64,000 nt of DNA from Valencia hispanica (taxonomy: Eukaryota; Chordata; Actinopteri; Cyprinodontiformes; Valenciidae). Of this stretch, positions 35,468 to 47,705 are shown piece after piece. The DNA lies in the NCBI GenBank assembly GCA_963556495.2, contig OY747703.1, positions 27,275,796-27,339,795 on the forward strand, written 5' to 3'. Below the pieces are notes generated by a model. The model saw only the letters and a program-made list of their open reading frames with translations, ran no database searches and was not told the DNA's origin. Both the position numbers and the translations under genes were made by a program. Within the stretch, counting starts at the first letter, position 1; each line of letters starts with the position of its first letter.

Positions 35468-36459
35468 ATTAGCTTCTCGTTTTTTTTGTTCTTTTTTCTC
35501 CAAGCTTAATGTTTAATGATAAATGCTGAAGTGACACTGCTCTGCCCAAGACACGCCATCCCAGAGGAGACACTAAGCTTCAGAGTTCAGTGTGGAGGAA
35601 CAAGAGCAGGCTGACAAAATTTTAACCCAGATAACCCTCATTCTCTGAATAATGAACAGCCTGCCCATCTTTATAGGGTGTGGAATAAAAAAGAAGTTGC
35701 TAGTGTGATCCCTGAAAGGCAGGAGGATATTTATTTGCTTTTTGAGGAGGATATATTTTTGGGTCTGACCAAAAGTATTATATTTTCATGTCCAGCTTTG
35801 GTAAGACATCTTTCCTGGAACAAAGTCTAGCAAAGATTACTTTCTTATAAGACTAAGTGAGAGTTTTCTTCTGAAAGGCAAGCCTTTGTTTGTTTAAAAT
35901 GATCTTGTTCTTACTGTAGTAAGCATAAAGAACACATAATTCACACTAAATTCAAAGCTCGGATTGGCAAAAGAGCTTTTTTTTTAGATACTCAGAAGTT
36001 TGTAATACTTCTTCCTATCACTAAAGAAACTGAAGTAGGGTTCGCTGACACGTAGACTAAAAAATAAAGGGCTGCATTCAAGGAAACAGTGTCTCATGTT
36101 CTAAGTACATTCAAAAATGACTGAAAGACATAAACTGTGCATTTGTAGGCCATGTATCCTAACTGTATTGTCTAGCTTTTGGTCTGATAAAATCAACAGA
36201 GAGAGTGAGTTTAACCACCTGTTAGCAACAAGAAAGTAACATGACGTGACTTTCAATGTGTGTGTTGTTTTGCTAGATTAATTTTTAGTATTATATCTTG
36301 TATCAATGCTTTTAGTCACAAGGAAGTGTGAGTACAAAGACTCACATGAATTTAAATGTTACATGCTATTTACATTTGTGGAAGAAGCAGCTATTACATG
36401 TTATGAGAGATCTTTTGTTGCACTAAACTATGATATAATTTGGCAAGTGGCCTTAAACC
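35468..36459. other. Stretch without recognised genes or elements
   Basis: No recognised element, RNA gene or coding segment. Confidence 0.35.
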
Positions 36460-36592
36460 TGCTGTCAGGATCAGCTTTTCATACCTTGCCACATAAATTA
36501 GAAAGTCCAATAATAGATTGTGTCTTTGGAATTACCTTGAATTACCTTGTGTTAAAAGTGCGCTATACAAATAAATAAAATTGCCTTTCCTT
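36460..36592 (+). repeat. L2-like 3' tail fragment
   Basis: 'gaattaccttgtgttaaaag' followed by 'tgcgctatacaaataaata' and 'ttgcctttcc' matches the end of the L2 fragment at about 44810-44880. No coding sequence is attached. Confidence 0.55.
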
Positions 36593-36846
36593 GGAATAGT
36601 TTTTTCTCTCAGTGACAGATAAAAGAAAATTAATAAGCACATGTCCCATCCAAGACATCAGAAAACATACAGCAATTTTAAAAATCAGGGGGTTAGAAAA
36701 GAAAAGTTATCTTTTGTTCATTGTTTCTTAAACTTTTTGGCCAGAATGAAAAAGCAAATGAGATGTTGCTCTGGAAACAATAATTTGTTGACTTGCCTTT
36801 TATGGCCTCCATTAAATCTGCAGTCGGTGTCTGAGACAAATATCTG

Positions 36847-37087
36847 TGGAAGCCCATTTCCGACACTCGAAAGTAAAAAAAATTTAATGTGGTATGTCAT
36901 AATTTCGTCTTTCAAAGTCATTATTATCACATACAAAGTCATAATTATGACTGTATGTGTATCTCATAATAATGACTTTGAATGTCAAAATTATGACTTT
37001 GTATCTCATAATTATGACTTTAAAAGTCAAAATTATGACATACCATATTTCAGTTTTTTACTTTCAAGTGGTGGAAATGGGTTTCCA
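36847..37087. mobile_element. Palindromic MITE with a tandem-like core
   Basis: Inverted ends are 'tggaagcccatttccg' on the left and 'ggaaatgggtttcca' on the right, extended by 'gaaagtaaaaaaa' and 'ttttttactttc'. The core (about 36896-37042) is built of degenerate repeats of 'tcataattatgacttt', a unit that itself contains the palindrome ATAATTAT. It is a non-coding foldback element. Confidence 0.7.
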
Positions 37088-40000
37088 TAAATATCAGTTT
37101 TTTAACTCAGATCAATTTAGATTAATTCAGTATGTCCTCATTATAAACATGTTGCAGCTCATAGTAATTTGTATTGGAGAACAATTTTCATGGTGCTGGA
37201 CAAAATTACCAAATTATTGTATCAGAAATAATCATACTAATTTGGTTCCAATCCTAAAAAAGGTTCCATTTGCCTTCAGCAAGTCATGTTCAGACCAATT
37301 TTGATCAATCATTTCAAAACAAGTGAAGATGACTTGACAGAGTCAGAGAAAAAAGAAAGATCAAGTACAATGCGTGGAAAGTATTGGAAAAACAAAAATC
37401 TGTAGTTGGCTTGAAATCACAGATATCCCATGGCTCCAGTGAGTCACCATTAATTTTAAAGAATACGTTAAAAGGGGTGACTGGAGACTGAACAAGAAGG
37501 AGAAGTGAGAGAATTAAAGTTACCAGGGTCAAGAATGAAGTAGCAATAGGAGAGGCTGCTGAGATTAAAAAAATAAAGACAGTCACGGAAGGGGAGATCG
37601 GGGTCAGAGAAGGAGATGTGTCAGAGTGAGGCATGGAAACACAGTTACCGCAGGATCTTATAAATTATGCGGCACAATGTGGCTTATCTTTTCTCCTAGT
37701 GAAAACTTGCAGAAAGTTGACTCCTACTTTTAGTTTGAACCAAGTATGAACTAAAGCAGTAGCCAAAGGCCATAGCAGTGCATTGCTAGAGGCTAATAGT
37801 TTGACAGCTTTTATAAAACTGATACCCTATAAATGCCAACAAATCTGATAATTCAGCACACAATTCACTGTTGCTCCAAAAAAATCCCATCCTGAATAAA
37901 ATACTTGGTGTCTTTTATTGGAGAATTTACATGAATGAGGTAAAACCTGTTTTCTAACATAAAATGTCAAAAACAAGGATTAATGCAGGGGTGCTGGAAA
38001 AAGTCCACTTAATTAGATGATGTAAATCATAGTTTCCCCAATGATGTCTGCTTTACATAACAAACATAAGAAAGTAACATTCATTAAAAAATACTGGATG
38101 AAGACCTAAACTGGCTTCTTTCTTTACCAACCTTTATAGAGAATATCAGCTAATACACTATTAAGATTTAACATTTTGGTAAGATTAGCAAGTTAATGTT
38201 CTAATTTGTCAAGAGATTTGTTGCCCCTTGCTGTCTAGAGACAGTTTGTCTGAGAACTGGTTAATCTTGTGAGGATTCAGTATGGAGGAGGACCCCTTAT
38301 TATTCATTATTCTTGATTTCAAAACCACCTAGGTAATCCTTGTCTGACGTCAAAACCTGTTAGTTGATCTGAAACATTAAAGTTTAAAAAATTGCCGAAA
38401 ACAGAAACAATCTGTAAAATGGCAAATACTTGTACACAGCAATGAGCTCTATCACATCAGTATAGGGGGGTTAGTGTTGCAAGTATGGATTTGAATGGGC
38501 TTTTCTTATATCAAGAGCTGTTACCTGTATGTGGTTGACAGAGTACCTGCTTTATTGTTTGATTAAAGGTTCACTATTAGATGACCTATTTAGAGGATTA
38601 CATTGTCCTATTATATGTCTCTTCCGTACTACATAGGTGTTTTTCCATTGTTAAAATCAAGCTTGGGCATTATTATGTAACTTCTATTAACAGGAATTCA
38701 TCTCTAGTGAAAAAGCATATTGAACTCTAGGTAGAGAAACAGAAATGCTTCTCCCAAGCTTGACTGGGTATTCAATTAACTTCCATCTTTAATGTGGCCA
38801 GTTTAGACAATTGAAAACACACGCAGTGCCAATAAAAATCCTGTGGGGGTGCAGAAAGGCTTGGCAGCTGTAAGACCTCCTTACTGTTTAACACTTGTCT
38901 ACATCCAGTGGTAATCGGTAATAAGGAATAAAAATGTATATTCCTATTGTTTAGCCTAGTGCTAAACTGTGCAGTGCTATGTAAACAGGGATCAGGGAGT
39001 CTATCAATGTTGTTTTCTCCATCATTAAGTTTCCCACAGTGCTCTCTACCAAATGATGTCAATCTAGCCCACACTCCTTCAATTACAAGCAATGGATTAG
39101 CTGACAAATTTCAGAAAGGCACTGATTGTGTGTAAATGCATCGGTGCGCAATTCGTAACCAAATGATCTACATTTTTTTTCTTGTATTTCATATATTTAA
39201 AAGTGTGCACTTCAACAGATTTGTTGCTATTCCTGTGCAGACTAATGCAAAGTTGGTCAGATGTCAGAAAAGTCACAAGCTGTTAAGCTTACGCCAGTGT
39301 CAATCTTAAGGAAATGTCCTCTGTGTTTGCTGCAACCAGTTGTCCATCGCTCGCTCTTCTAAAGAGGTTCTTCTTCTCTCAGGAGAGAAATTTTTCTTTG
39401 CTGCCAGCTGACTGCAATTAAGGGTTTCAAAATCTCAGCAGAGTTCAAGTTTGCCACGGGATTTGTTTTGACTCACACACTTCTGCTTTTTAGGCTTGTT
39501 CACGCACAACTTGATGCAAACACTCTCTACACAGGTGCCTGCTCCTCTTATAGGTGTTGGTTTCCTGAAGCTGCTGCACAACAACTCATCAAAGAGTTAT
39601 ACCGAATAGCAGCAAAGGTAAAGACATATTCGTTCCACAGAGAGCAAACAATAGGCTGTTTCAAAAGACAACTGGTGAGCTTTTTGGTCATTCATAAGTG
39701 GCCAGCCTTTGAAGCCATGAACTGTCTGACAATCTGGTCTTCACCTCTAAAAGCCAGAAGCTCCAGGACCTCTGAATCACTCCAGTTTGCCATTTCAGTT
39801 GATACATTTTACAAATGGAAAATGAACTCCCCATATTTTCTTGCATTTTAAATACTGTTGACGGCCAGGGTCCATCGCACAAGCCACACATTATCATGAC
39901 ATCACTCTCTATTTTAGCAATGTGTGATCTTCATTCATACGTCCAGTTGCGGCAATATTGCGGTAATATTACTATCAAACTTGCCGGCACAAATGCCACA

Positions 40001-40347
40001 ATTATTTGCGCATTTATAAGACGTGAATACCCTAATATGTTGCCATGGTGTGTCTTTTGAAAACGCCTAATTTAGGTCAGTTTATCTAGAATTTTTTTTT
40101 ATATTTATCAAAGACATGCTAGATGCTGATATTCTCATTTTTGTTTTGGAATTTGTAAAGCTCTGACCTACCAGTTTTATTTTCATCCAATTTCTCATTT
40201 TCACTCAATAAATATTTTTTATTGTTTTCTGTCAATAGTTTTTTGTAAGTACTCGTACTTAGCTTGTGTTCATAAGGTAATGGCAACAATATTTACAGTC
40301 AAAAACTCTTGAATTGTCTAAAACAAGCAGTGGACTATTCCAGTTAT
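37088..40347. other. Stretch without recognised genes or elements
   Basis: No recognised element. The plus-strand frame 39468-39851 (127 codons) has no known motif, no repeat similarity inside the window and no supporting splice or promoter signal that I can see. Confidence 0.35.
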
Positions 40348-40349
40348 TA

Positions 40350-41935
40350 CAGTGGCTTGCAAAAGTATTCAGCCCCCTTGAACTTTTCCACATTTTGTCA
40401 CATTATAGCCACAAGCATGAATCAATTTTATTGGAATTCCACGTGAAAGACCAATACAAAGTGGTGTACACGTGAGAAGTGGAACAAAAATCATACATTA
40501 TTCCAAACATTTTTTTACAAATAAATAACTGAAAAGTGGGGTGTGCGTAATTTTTCAGCCCCCTTTGGTCTGAGTGCAGTCAGTTTCCCATAGACATTGT
40601 CTGATGAGTGCAAATGACTAAATAGAGTGCACCTGTGTGTAATCTAATGTCAGTACAAATACAGCTGCCCTGTGACGGCCTCAGAGGTTGTCTAAGAGAA
40701 TGTTGGGAGCAACAACACCATGAAGTCCAAAGAACACACCAGACAGGTCAGGGATAAAGTTATTGAGAAATTTAAAGCAGGCTTAGGCTACAAAAAGATT
40801 TCCCAAGCCTTGAACATCCCACGGAGCACTGTTCAAGCGATCATTCGGAAATGGAAGGAGTATGGCACAACTGTAAACCTACCAAGACAAGGCCGTCCAC
40901 CTAAACTCACAGGCCGAACAAGGAGAGCGCTGATCAGAAATGCAGCCAAGAGGCCCATGGTGACTCTGGACGAGCTGCAGAGATCTACAGCTCAGGTGGG
41001 GGAATCTGTCCATAGGACAACTATTAGTCGTGCACTGCACAAAGTTGGCCTTTATGGAAGAGTGGCAAGAAGAAAGCCATTGTTAAAAGAAAACCATAAG
41101 AAGTCCCATTTGCAGTTTGCCACAAGCCATGTGGGACACAGCAAACATGTGGAAGAAGGTGCTCTGGTCAGATGAGACCAAAATGTAAAACGCTATGTGT
41201 GGCGGAAAACTAACACTGCACATCACTCTGAACACACCATCCCCACTGTCAAATATGGTGGTGGCAGCATCATGCTCTGGGGGTGCTTCTCTTCAGCAGG
41301 GACAGGGAAGCTGGTCAGAGTTGATGGGAAGATGGATGGAGCCAAATACAGGGCAATCTTGGAAGAAAACCTCTTAGAGTCTGCAAAAGACTTGAGACTG
41401 GGGTGGAGGTTCACCTTCCAGGCGAACAACGACCCTAAACATAAAGCCAGGGCAACAATGGAATGGTTTAAAACAAAACATAGCCATGTGTTAGAATGGC
41501 CCAGTCAAAATCCAAATCTAAATCCAATCGAGAATCTGTGATAAGATCTGAAAACTGCTGTTCACAAACGCTGTCCATCTAATCTGACTGAGCTGGAGCT
41601 GTTTTGTAAAGAAGAATGGGCAAGAATTTCAGTCTGTAGATGTGCAAAGCTGGTAGAAACATACCCTAAAAGACTGGCAGCTGTAATTGCAGCAAAAGAT
41701 GGTTCTACAAAGTATTGACTCAGGGGGCTGAATAATTACGCACTCCCCACTTTTCAGTTATTTATTTGTAAAAAATTTTTGGAATCATGTATGATTTTCG
41801 TTTCACTTCTCACGTGTACACCACTTTGTTTTGGTCTTTCACGTGGAATTCCAATAAAATTGATTCATGTTTGTGGCTGTAATGTGACAAGATGCGGAAA
41901 AATTCAAGGTGGCCGAATAATTTTGCAAGCCACTG
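40350..41935 (+). mobile_element. Complete Tc1-like transposon with long inverted repeats
   Basis: TA lies on both sides (40348-40349 and 41936-41937). The ends are 'cagtggcttgcaaaagtatt' and 'ttgcaagccactg'. The inverted repeats extend about 210 bp, to near 40562 and from near 41720. They hold internal repeat blocks such as 'cacgtgaaagaccaa'. One transposase gene remnant fills the middle. Full-length but inactive because of its coding breaks. Confidence 0.9.
40720..41718 (+). pseudogene. Tc1-like transposase, inactivated
   Basis: The frame starts MKSKEHTRQVRDKVI. A paired-like HTH domain is seen at residues 10-55 (GLGYKKISQALNIPRSTVQA), then a GRPPK hinge and a second HTH (residues 70-115). 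Indels near 41115-41200 disturb the frame around WKKVLWSDETK, which carries the first catalytic Asp. The frame then resumes with GGGSIMLWGCFSSAGTG. The second catalytic Asp is lost: NNDPKHKA stands where DNDPKHKA is normal. At the third site NPIENL is followed by TGA TAA instead of Trp-Tyr. It ends at a TGA at 41716-41718. The normal protein would be about 340 residues and cut and paste the element at TA sites. Confidence 0.9.
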
Positions 41936-41937
41936 TA

Positions 41938-42429
41938 TGACGTCAGAGCCAGAATACAACCTTAACCTCAGGATGATCAACTAAAAACTTTAATTGCATC
42001 ATAGGTTTATTTTACACATCCATCTGCATATTGCAAGAGTGCTTATGTAAGGAAATTGAATTTGAAAATAATTAAATACACTGCACTGATTTTTATTTAT
42101 TTATTTTAAAACCAGCAATCACTGCACAGTGAGACCAACAATAGATGTAGCATCTATTTTACTAAGCTTATATAGTCCCTGTTTCTCAAGGCAAGTGTGG
42201 TATTGATGATATAAAAATTAACCGATGTGGCAGATTTTCTGGTGGACACGGGAACGGATATTGGTGAATTCAGTTCATTGTCAAAATAAGAACCAGTGTG
42301 TATAAGCTGCAAAATCCTGAATCCTGCTGTTTTCAAAATAACTAGTTGGCTGTTCTTGATGGAAAATATGTTATACTACCAAGACATAATTCAAAAGTAA
42401 AGCTTTTTTCTTTCTGACTTTGCAAGTTG
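41938..42429. other. Short stretch without recognised features
   Basis: No gene or repeat recognised between the Tc1 element and the hAT-like MITE. Confidence 0.35.
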
Positions 42430-42437
42430 TGACTGAC

Positions 42438-42915
42438 TAGCCTGGCTTTCGCCAGCCTGATCTGACGGCAGTTTGATTCTGCCTTGCAGATCAGTCTGGA
42501 AACCCACACATTAAACTACTGCTACAGCCTATCCAGTTTTTTCTGGAACCAATCACAACCGGGCAAGCAGCTTGTTGTTTACATTGGTCATGGTAGCCAC
42601 CAGAGCACAGCTATCCGTTGACAATGCTGTCGCTGCTGTTTTAAAAGATTTAAAAGGCAAGTTTTCTTGCTGCTTCTGCAGACCGCAATCCTACAGACTA
42701 TCCGCGTTTGTTGACAAGTTTCCTGCCTGGAGTTTCGCGTCGCTCAGCAAAGTACATCACCTGGATCAATGGTCTGATTGGTGAATGCTCTATAATTGCG
42801 TACAGAGTCATTTGAACTATGCCCGTTGGTCACGCCTCTTGTGCAGTAGAAATTACATGGCAGACTCCCCAGACTAAGTTCAATCTTGAACTTAGTCTGG
42901 CGAAAGCCAGGCTAG
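42438..42915. mobile_element. hAT-like MITE with 8-bp target duplication TGACTGAC
   Basis: The 478-bp element starts 'tagcctggctttcgccag' and ends 'ctggcgaaagccaggctag'. TGACTGAC lies at 42430-42437 and 42916-42923. An inner palindrome near 42878-42898 ('aagttcaatcttgaactt') lies beside the right end. The 70-codon frame at 42572-42784 has no transposase motif. The 8-bp duplication suggests hAT transposase as the mover. Confidence 0.75.
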
Positions 42916-43180
42916 TGACTGACTACTTCACCTGCAAATACAGCACTCATTAAATGTTGCTCAAATTTGTTACAAAGGAGTCTGGTCTTCTAGAGGCACA
43001 ATATACAGAAATTAAGGGCTATTAACTAAGCAGATTACTTCATGTTCATGCAGATGAGCTAAAATGTTTATTCTGTCCTGCATAACAAGACAAAGAATAT
43101 GAAAACTGATTTTTTTGTACACTTTGAAACAAGAATTTGTTTTAAGGAGTTGCAGGATTTCACATAACCTGATACTATCG

Positions 43181-43257
43181 ACATCAGTGTGAACTAATTT
43201 CAAATCACCATAACTAAATAAAATACCAAAATGACCCTGTCAAAAAGTTACAGAATT
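43181..43257 (+). repeat. Small Tc1-family fragment
   Basis: 'atttcaaatcaccataacta' and 'aaaataccaaaatgaccctg' match the 5' part of the Tc1-like element at about 46960-47005. Only some 75 bases remain. Confidence 0.6.
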
Positions 43258-43989
43258 TTGTTGACACTACACCTGTCCTAGGTGAAGGAATTGAATATTT
43301 CTTTGCCGTATTTTTTCGGTGTTGCAATTTGTAGACGGTCCCTTCGCATTCGCGCACCAGCAGGCTCTGCATAGAGGCTGCAAGTCTCCCCGTCCGGAGG
43401 ACGGCTCACTTTGAGGAAAATACGATTGTAGCTCTCAGTCTACCTTGCTGTGATTGCACTGAGGTGTCGGTTCTGTAAAAGTAATGCTCCGATGATAAGT
43501 TATTGATCCGCAAAAGCCGAATTTGTCAATATTTTCCTAACTTTTCAGAGCTTCTTCTTGTTTTTCCCCCAAAAGACGTCGTCACCTGTCATTGGCTGTT
43601 TGGCTCGCCAGTATGCAGTCTCCTGGTTGGCCGTTAGTGGCACAAATTTGACTGGCCTTCAATCCGTAAAAACGTTTTGTGGTTGTAGATTTTAGTTTTG
43701 CGAGCTCGTAGGTGCAGTGTTGCACACGAGCCCGAGATGTCTCACTCGTACAGATATTTTTTATGGTGAAACTTTTATGGGTAAAAAATTTTATTTGCAC
43801 ACACACAGAAAAAAAACACACAACCCTAAAAAACTGATCTAGATGTTTGCAAATAATATTTCTGCAGACAAAGGTTTCCTGCACAGCCACAAATTGTTTC
43901 TGCAGGTTCAGAGTTTTTTTACAAGCACAACTAGTTTTATACAACTACAAAACATAATTTCACATACAAAATCTTTTTGCATGCACAAA
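43258..43989. repeat. Unclassified repeat-like sequence
   Basis: A GC-rich part (43330-43400) is followed by an AT-rich part where words such as 'gcacaa', 'tacaaaa' and 'tttgca' recur. It looks like a non-autonomous fish repeat but I could not define its ends. The minus-strand frame at 43582-43944 is Lys/Cys-rich low-complexity translation. Confidence 0.3.
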
Positions 43990-44380
43990 TCTTCTGTGGC
44001 ATGATATTGAACTCATAAAAAAGCCTCCAGTTCCTGAAAATTCATAGGCTGTCTGTCATGAACAGCATGTTTGAGCTCTCCCCACAGTGGTTAAATGATA
44101 TTGAGGTCAGGAGACTGAGATGGCTACTCTAGAACCTTCACTGTATTCTACTGGAGCCAGTGGCAGGTCAACTTGGCCTTGTGTTTTGGATCATTGTCTT
44201 GGTGGAACATCCAAGTGCGACCCATGCACAGCTTTAGGGTTGATGAGTGCAAATTATCCACCTGTATTTTTTGATAAGCTGCTCCATTCATCTTGCCATC
44301 AATTTTGACCAGGTTTCCAGTGCCTTGGTAACTCACACAACCCCCCAAAAAATCAGCAAACCACAGGAAAGTAGAGCACA
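43990..44380 (-). mobile_element. Tc1-like transposon 3' half
   Basis: The minus-strand frame 44148-44384 reads GTGNLVKIDGKMNGAAYQKI and MFHQDNDPKHKAKL, which holds the second catalytic Asp of Tc1 transposases. Beyond its stop, PSQSPDLNII is followed by a stop codon where the catalytic Glu should be, then PLWGELKHAVHDRQP. The N-terminal half is missing: L2 sequence abuts it at about 44380. This family differs from the one at 40350-41935. Confidence 0.8.
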
Positions 44381-44881
44381 TCACCCCGGTTCTAAAGTCC
44401 TTACACTGGCCCCTTGCAGCTCAGAGAATAGACTTCAAAATACTTTTACTAGTTTATAAATCATTGAATGGCTTAACACCAAAGTATGTTGAATATCTGA
44501 TGTTACTATACCAACTCCCCAGACCACTCAGGTCTTCTAATTCCAGTCTACTCAACATCCCTAGAAACAGAACCAAACATGGAGAAGCAGCTTTCAGTTT
44601 CTATGCTCATCTTATCTGGAACAAACTTCCAGAAAAGTGCAAACCTGCTGAAACACTGAGTTCTTTTAAATCACAACTAAAAACGTATCTGTTTAGAGTT
44701 GCCTTTGAGTAATACTTTGATGTATCATGTTTTATGTATGCTTCTTGCTGTTTTTACATTATATGCTTTGTCTGTGTTTTACTCCTACTTTGATTTTACC
44801 TCTTAATCATGTAAAGCACCTTGAATCACCTTGTTGTTGAAAGTGTGCTATACAAATACAATTGTCTTGCCTTGCCTTGCA
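44381..44881 (+). mobile_element. L2-type LINE 3' end, 5'-truncated
   Basis: The frame from about 44381 to 44712 gives HITPVLKSLHWPLAAQRIDF, SLNGLTPKYV, FSFYAHLIWNKLPEKCK and LKTYLFRVAFE, the conserved C-terminus of L2 ORF2. The 3' UTR ends with 'gtgctatacaaatacaatt' and short 'tgcct' repeats (44862-44880). It is 5'-truncated, as usual for LINE insertions. Confidence 0.8.
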
Positions 44882-46804
44882 TTACAACTAGGTAAGAGAG
44901 GGTTCCACATCTCTAGTTAAAGTACCCACAGCCATCCTCATATCTCCAGCCGCTACAACCCAAGTCCTGGCTTCAGCCACACCAAGCCAGGAAGTCAACT
45001 CTAGCTTTTATCAGAGTCTAGACTCAGCAGCATGATCTCCAGTACTTTCTCCACCATCCTGGATAGTAGTCCACAGTGCGATTTCCAGGATCATCATCAT
45101 CATCATCACAATCGTTGTTGTGAGACCACCATTCTCCTTTGTCATCTTTATATACAGTGTTTCCTACTTCTCCAATTTCCGTAGTTTCGAATGGAGGGTT
45201 GAAGATCATCGAACTATTGTTCTAATTGCTCTGATGTAATTAAAGATGAACTGCCTTAAAGGGGAACTGTAAATGTGATTTAGCTAAGAGCTATAATTTG
45301 GTACACCTCATGGGAACATTTATATAAAAGTTTTCCCTTTTTAAATAAAGCTAGCGCTTCTACAGTAGCTGTCCTCCAAGGTCAACCCACCTCCACAACT
45401 AGCTCTGCTCTTCAAGCTGTTTCTTCTACTTGTACAGCCCCTGGTCATCCCTCCAGGGCTTCTTCCCCAGCCACCACAGTCTCTGCCCTGGCTTTCCAAC
45501 ATGTCTTCTTTGACCCTATGATCTGTGGGCAACTCTCCCAAATCTATGCCCATCAGATCTATTGTTGGATCTCCAGGCTACCAGCTGGAGCTCAAAATGT
45601 TAATATTATTTTCTTACATGACCTTTTTGGATTTTATATTCAGGTTTTTTTATAATGTCAAAACATTTTAAATGTTTTGTCATATTAAGTAGCTAAAAGA
45701 ATCAGAGTGGGTCATTTTCTCACACACACAAAATACAACCACAACAGGGCTGCAAACACACACAATTTTAATTGCTATTTTTCCTTGTGTATTAGCAGCC
45801 CCTGCGTAGATGGTGTGTGCGTGTGGGCAGAGACAGACAGAAAACCCAGAAAATGTAATATATTAGATTTATTTCCACAAACAAGACAAGATAAAAGGGA
45901 GAGAGAGAGCCTCTGGTTACTGTTTTTTAGGGGCAGACAAACCGGACTGTGGTTGTCTGTAATGTGTAGTTTGTGAGGCTATTGAGTCAACAGTGAACAT
46001 TTTACTGATTGTTAATCAAGATGTAAAGTACAAATAGCTCAGTCTCCTTTGTGTAAAGTTAATCTAAATCTCTATTTGTTAAATGTTTTAAAAAAAGCTT
46101 TACTTGCTTGTTAATTCTCACAAGTTTTTGCAATTGAAATCTTATAAATCGAACTCGCCCTGTGCTATTTAAATTTTGCTTTATGCACACTTTATTTTTC
46201 AATGTGCCATATTTTGGGGGGTATAAACATGTTACTGGAAAACAGTTTGTACTCTGCTTCAGGACATCCACATGGCATGAGTCGCATATGGATGAGATAC
46301 GGTGTTCCAGATACAGCAGGATGTTGTTTTGCCATATGGTTTCTTCAGGTGCAAGACCAACATGATCGTCATGGGTTTTTTTTAAGCTAAACACTCAACA
46401 GAGCTGTGTTAAACCTCTGCTATAGTCTAACTCACAAAAATGCTTATTCTAGGAAATAATTTTACACTTGCAATTTGGGCCTTAAATTAAGAATAATGAG
46501 AGGAGCTGACATATGAGAATGCAAATTTCCAGATATGCAGTCCTGTCTAATATGTGGAGTTACTCTGCCATCTGCCAAGTCAAGATAATGTCCAAATGAG
46601 CCCATATTTGAATAACCTAGATGCTCAGAGAATTAAAGGTACATTTAAAGTTAATACTCATTATTTTTGCTATTTTTACTTTGCTTTATGTCTTTACACT
46701 TTGCCTGTGCTGCAGATACACAAAAATTAGGTTAGTACATATGATACAGCAAAACGTTCTTGTTCTGAATGAGGGAGTAGTCTTGTAAAACTAATATTAA
46801 ACAA
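44882..46804. other. Stretch without recognised genes; source of an inverted duplicate
   Basis: An ATC microsatellite is at 45090-45107. The segment 45970-46035 has an inverted near-copy at 48490-48548. No recognised gene or complete element. Frames at 45024-45209 (Asp-rich) and 45707-45976 lack known motifs. Confidence 0.4.
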
Positions 46805-47705
46805 AGAAAACTGAATACAGCTGTGCCAATAAGTTTTCACACCCTGGTGGATGTTTTGATTTTTTGGCCATTTCTCAAAGGCTGTGAATAAAAACACAAA
46901 AGCTTTTTTTTCACTCATGGTCAGTGATGTGCCGTTTATTGTGAAAAAAATGTGTGAACTCATTTCAAATCACCATAACAAATTAAAATACCAAAATGAC
47001 CTTGTCGAAAAGTTTACACACCCCAGTGATTTTGGTCTGAAACATGCACATAACTTGACACAAATGGGTTGGAATGGTTGCTAAAGGTAACCATCCTCAC
47101 CTGTAGTCTGTTTTGTTGCAACCAGTGTCTGATTATAAAAGGTGTGTGATTTTTTGGGCTCCTGACATTTTCAGTTTCTGAGTCATGGGGGAAGCAAAAA
47201 TAATTGTCACAGGCTCTATGAGAAAAGGTGATTGAACTCTATTAAACAGGAAAGGGATATAAAGAGATTCAAGGTACTGATAATGCCAATCAGCAGTGTT
47301 AGAACTCTGATAAAGAAGTGGAAAATTAGGGGTTCTGTTGAAACCAAACCACGATCAGGTAGACCAACTAAAATTTCTGCAACAACTTGCAGAAAAATTG
47401 TTCGCAATGCACCCTCTGATAACTTCCCTCAAAGTGTTTCAAGAAAGCTGTTTCAAGAAGCACAATAAGGATGCACTTGAAGAAAAATGGGTTACAAAGC
47501 CGAATTGTCAGAAGAAAGTCTTTACTACGCAAATGCCACAAAATATCCAGCTCATAATATACCAAACATGGACAAGCCTCAACATTCCTGGGAAAAAAAT
47601 CATTTAGAGTGATGAGACCAGAATTAAACTTTTTGGCCACAACCATAAACGTAACGTTTGGAGATGGGTCAGCAAGGTCTATGATGAAAAATGCACCATT
47701 CCTAA
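46805..47705 (+). mobile_element. Tc1-like transposon 5' part, 3'-truncated
   Basis: It starts near 'gccaataagttttcacaccc' and includes inner terminal-repeat blocks ('agtttacacaccccagtg'). Transposase remains begin near 47185 (MGEAKIIVTGS), then ISSVRTLIKKWKIRGSVETK and PRSGRPTKISATTCRKI, the HTH and GRPxK hinge. Catalytic blocks up to IRSDETRIKLFGHN-like residues follow in broken frames near 47605-47650. It stops at about 47705, where antisense L2 sequence begins. Confidence 0.75.

Noticed and set aside
39468..39851. 127-codon plus-strand frame
   Set aside because: No motif, no signal peptide and no splice or promoter context. Length is within chance for 64 kb.
45024..45209. Asp-rich, Trp-containing minus-strand peptide
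   Set aside because: The Asp run is a translated ATC microsatellite. No other part of the peptide matches a family I know.
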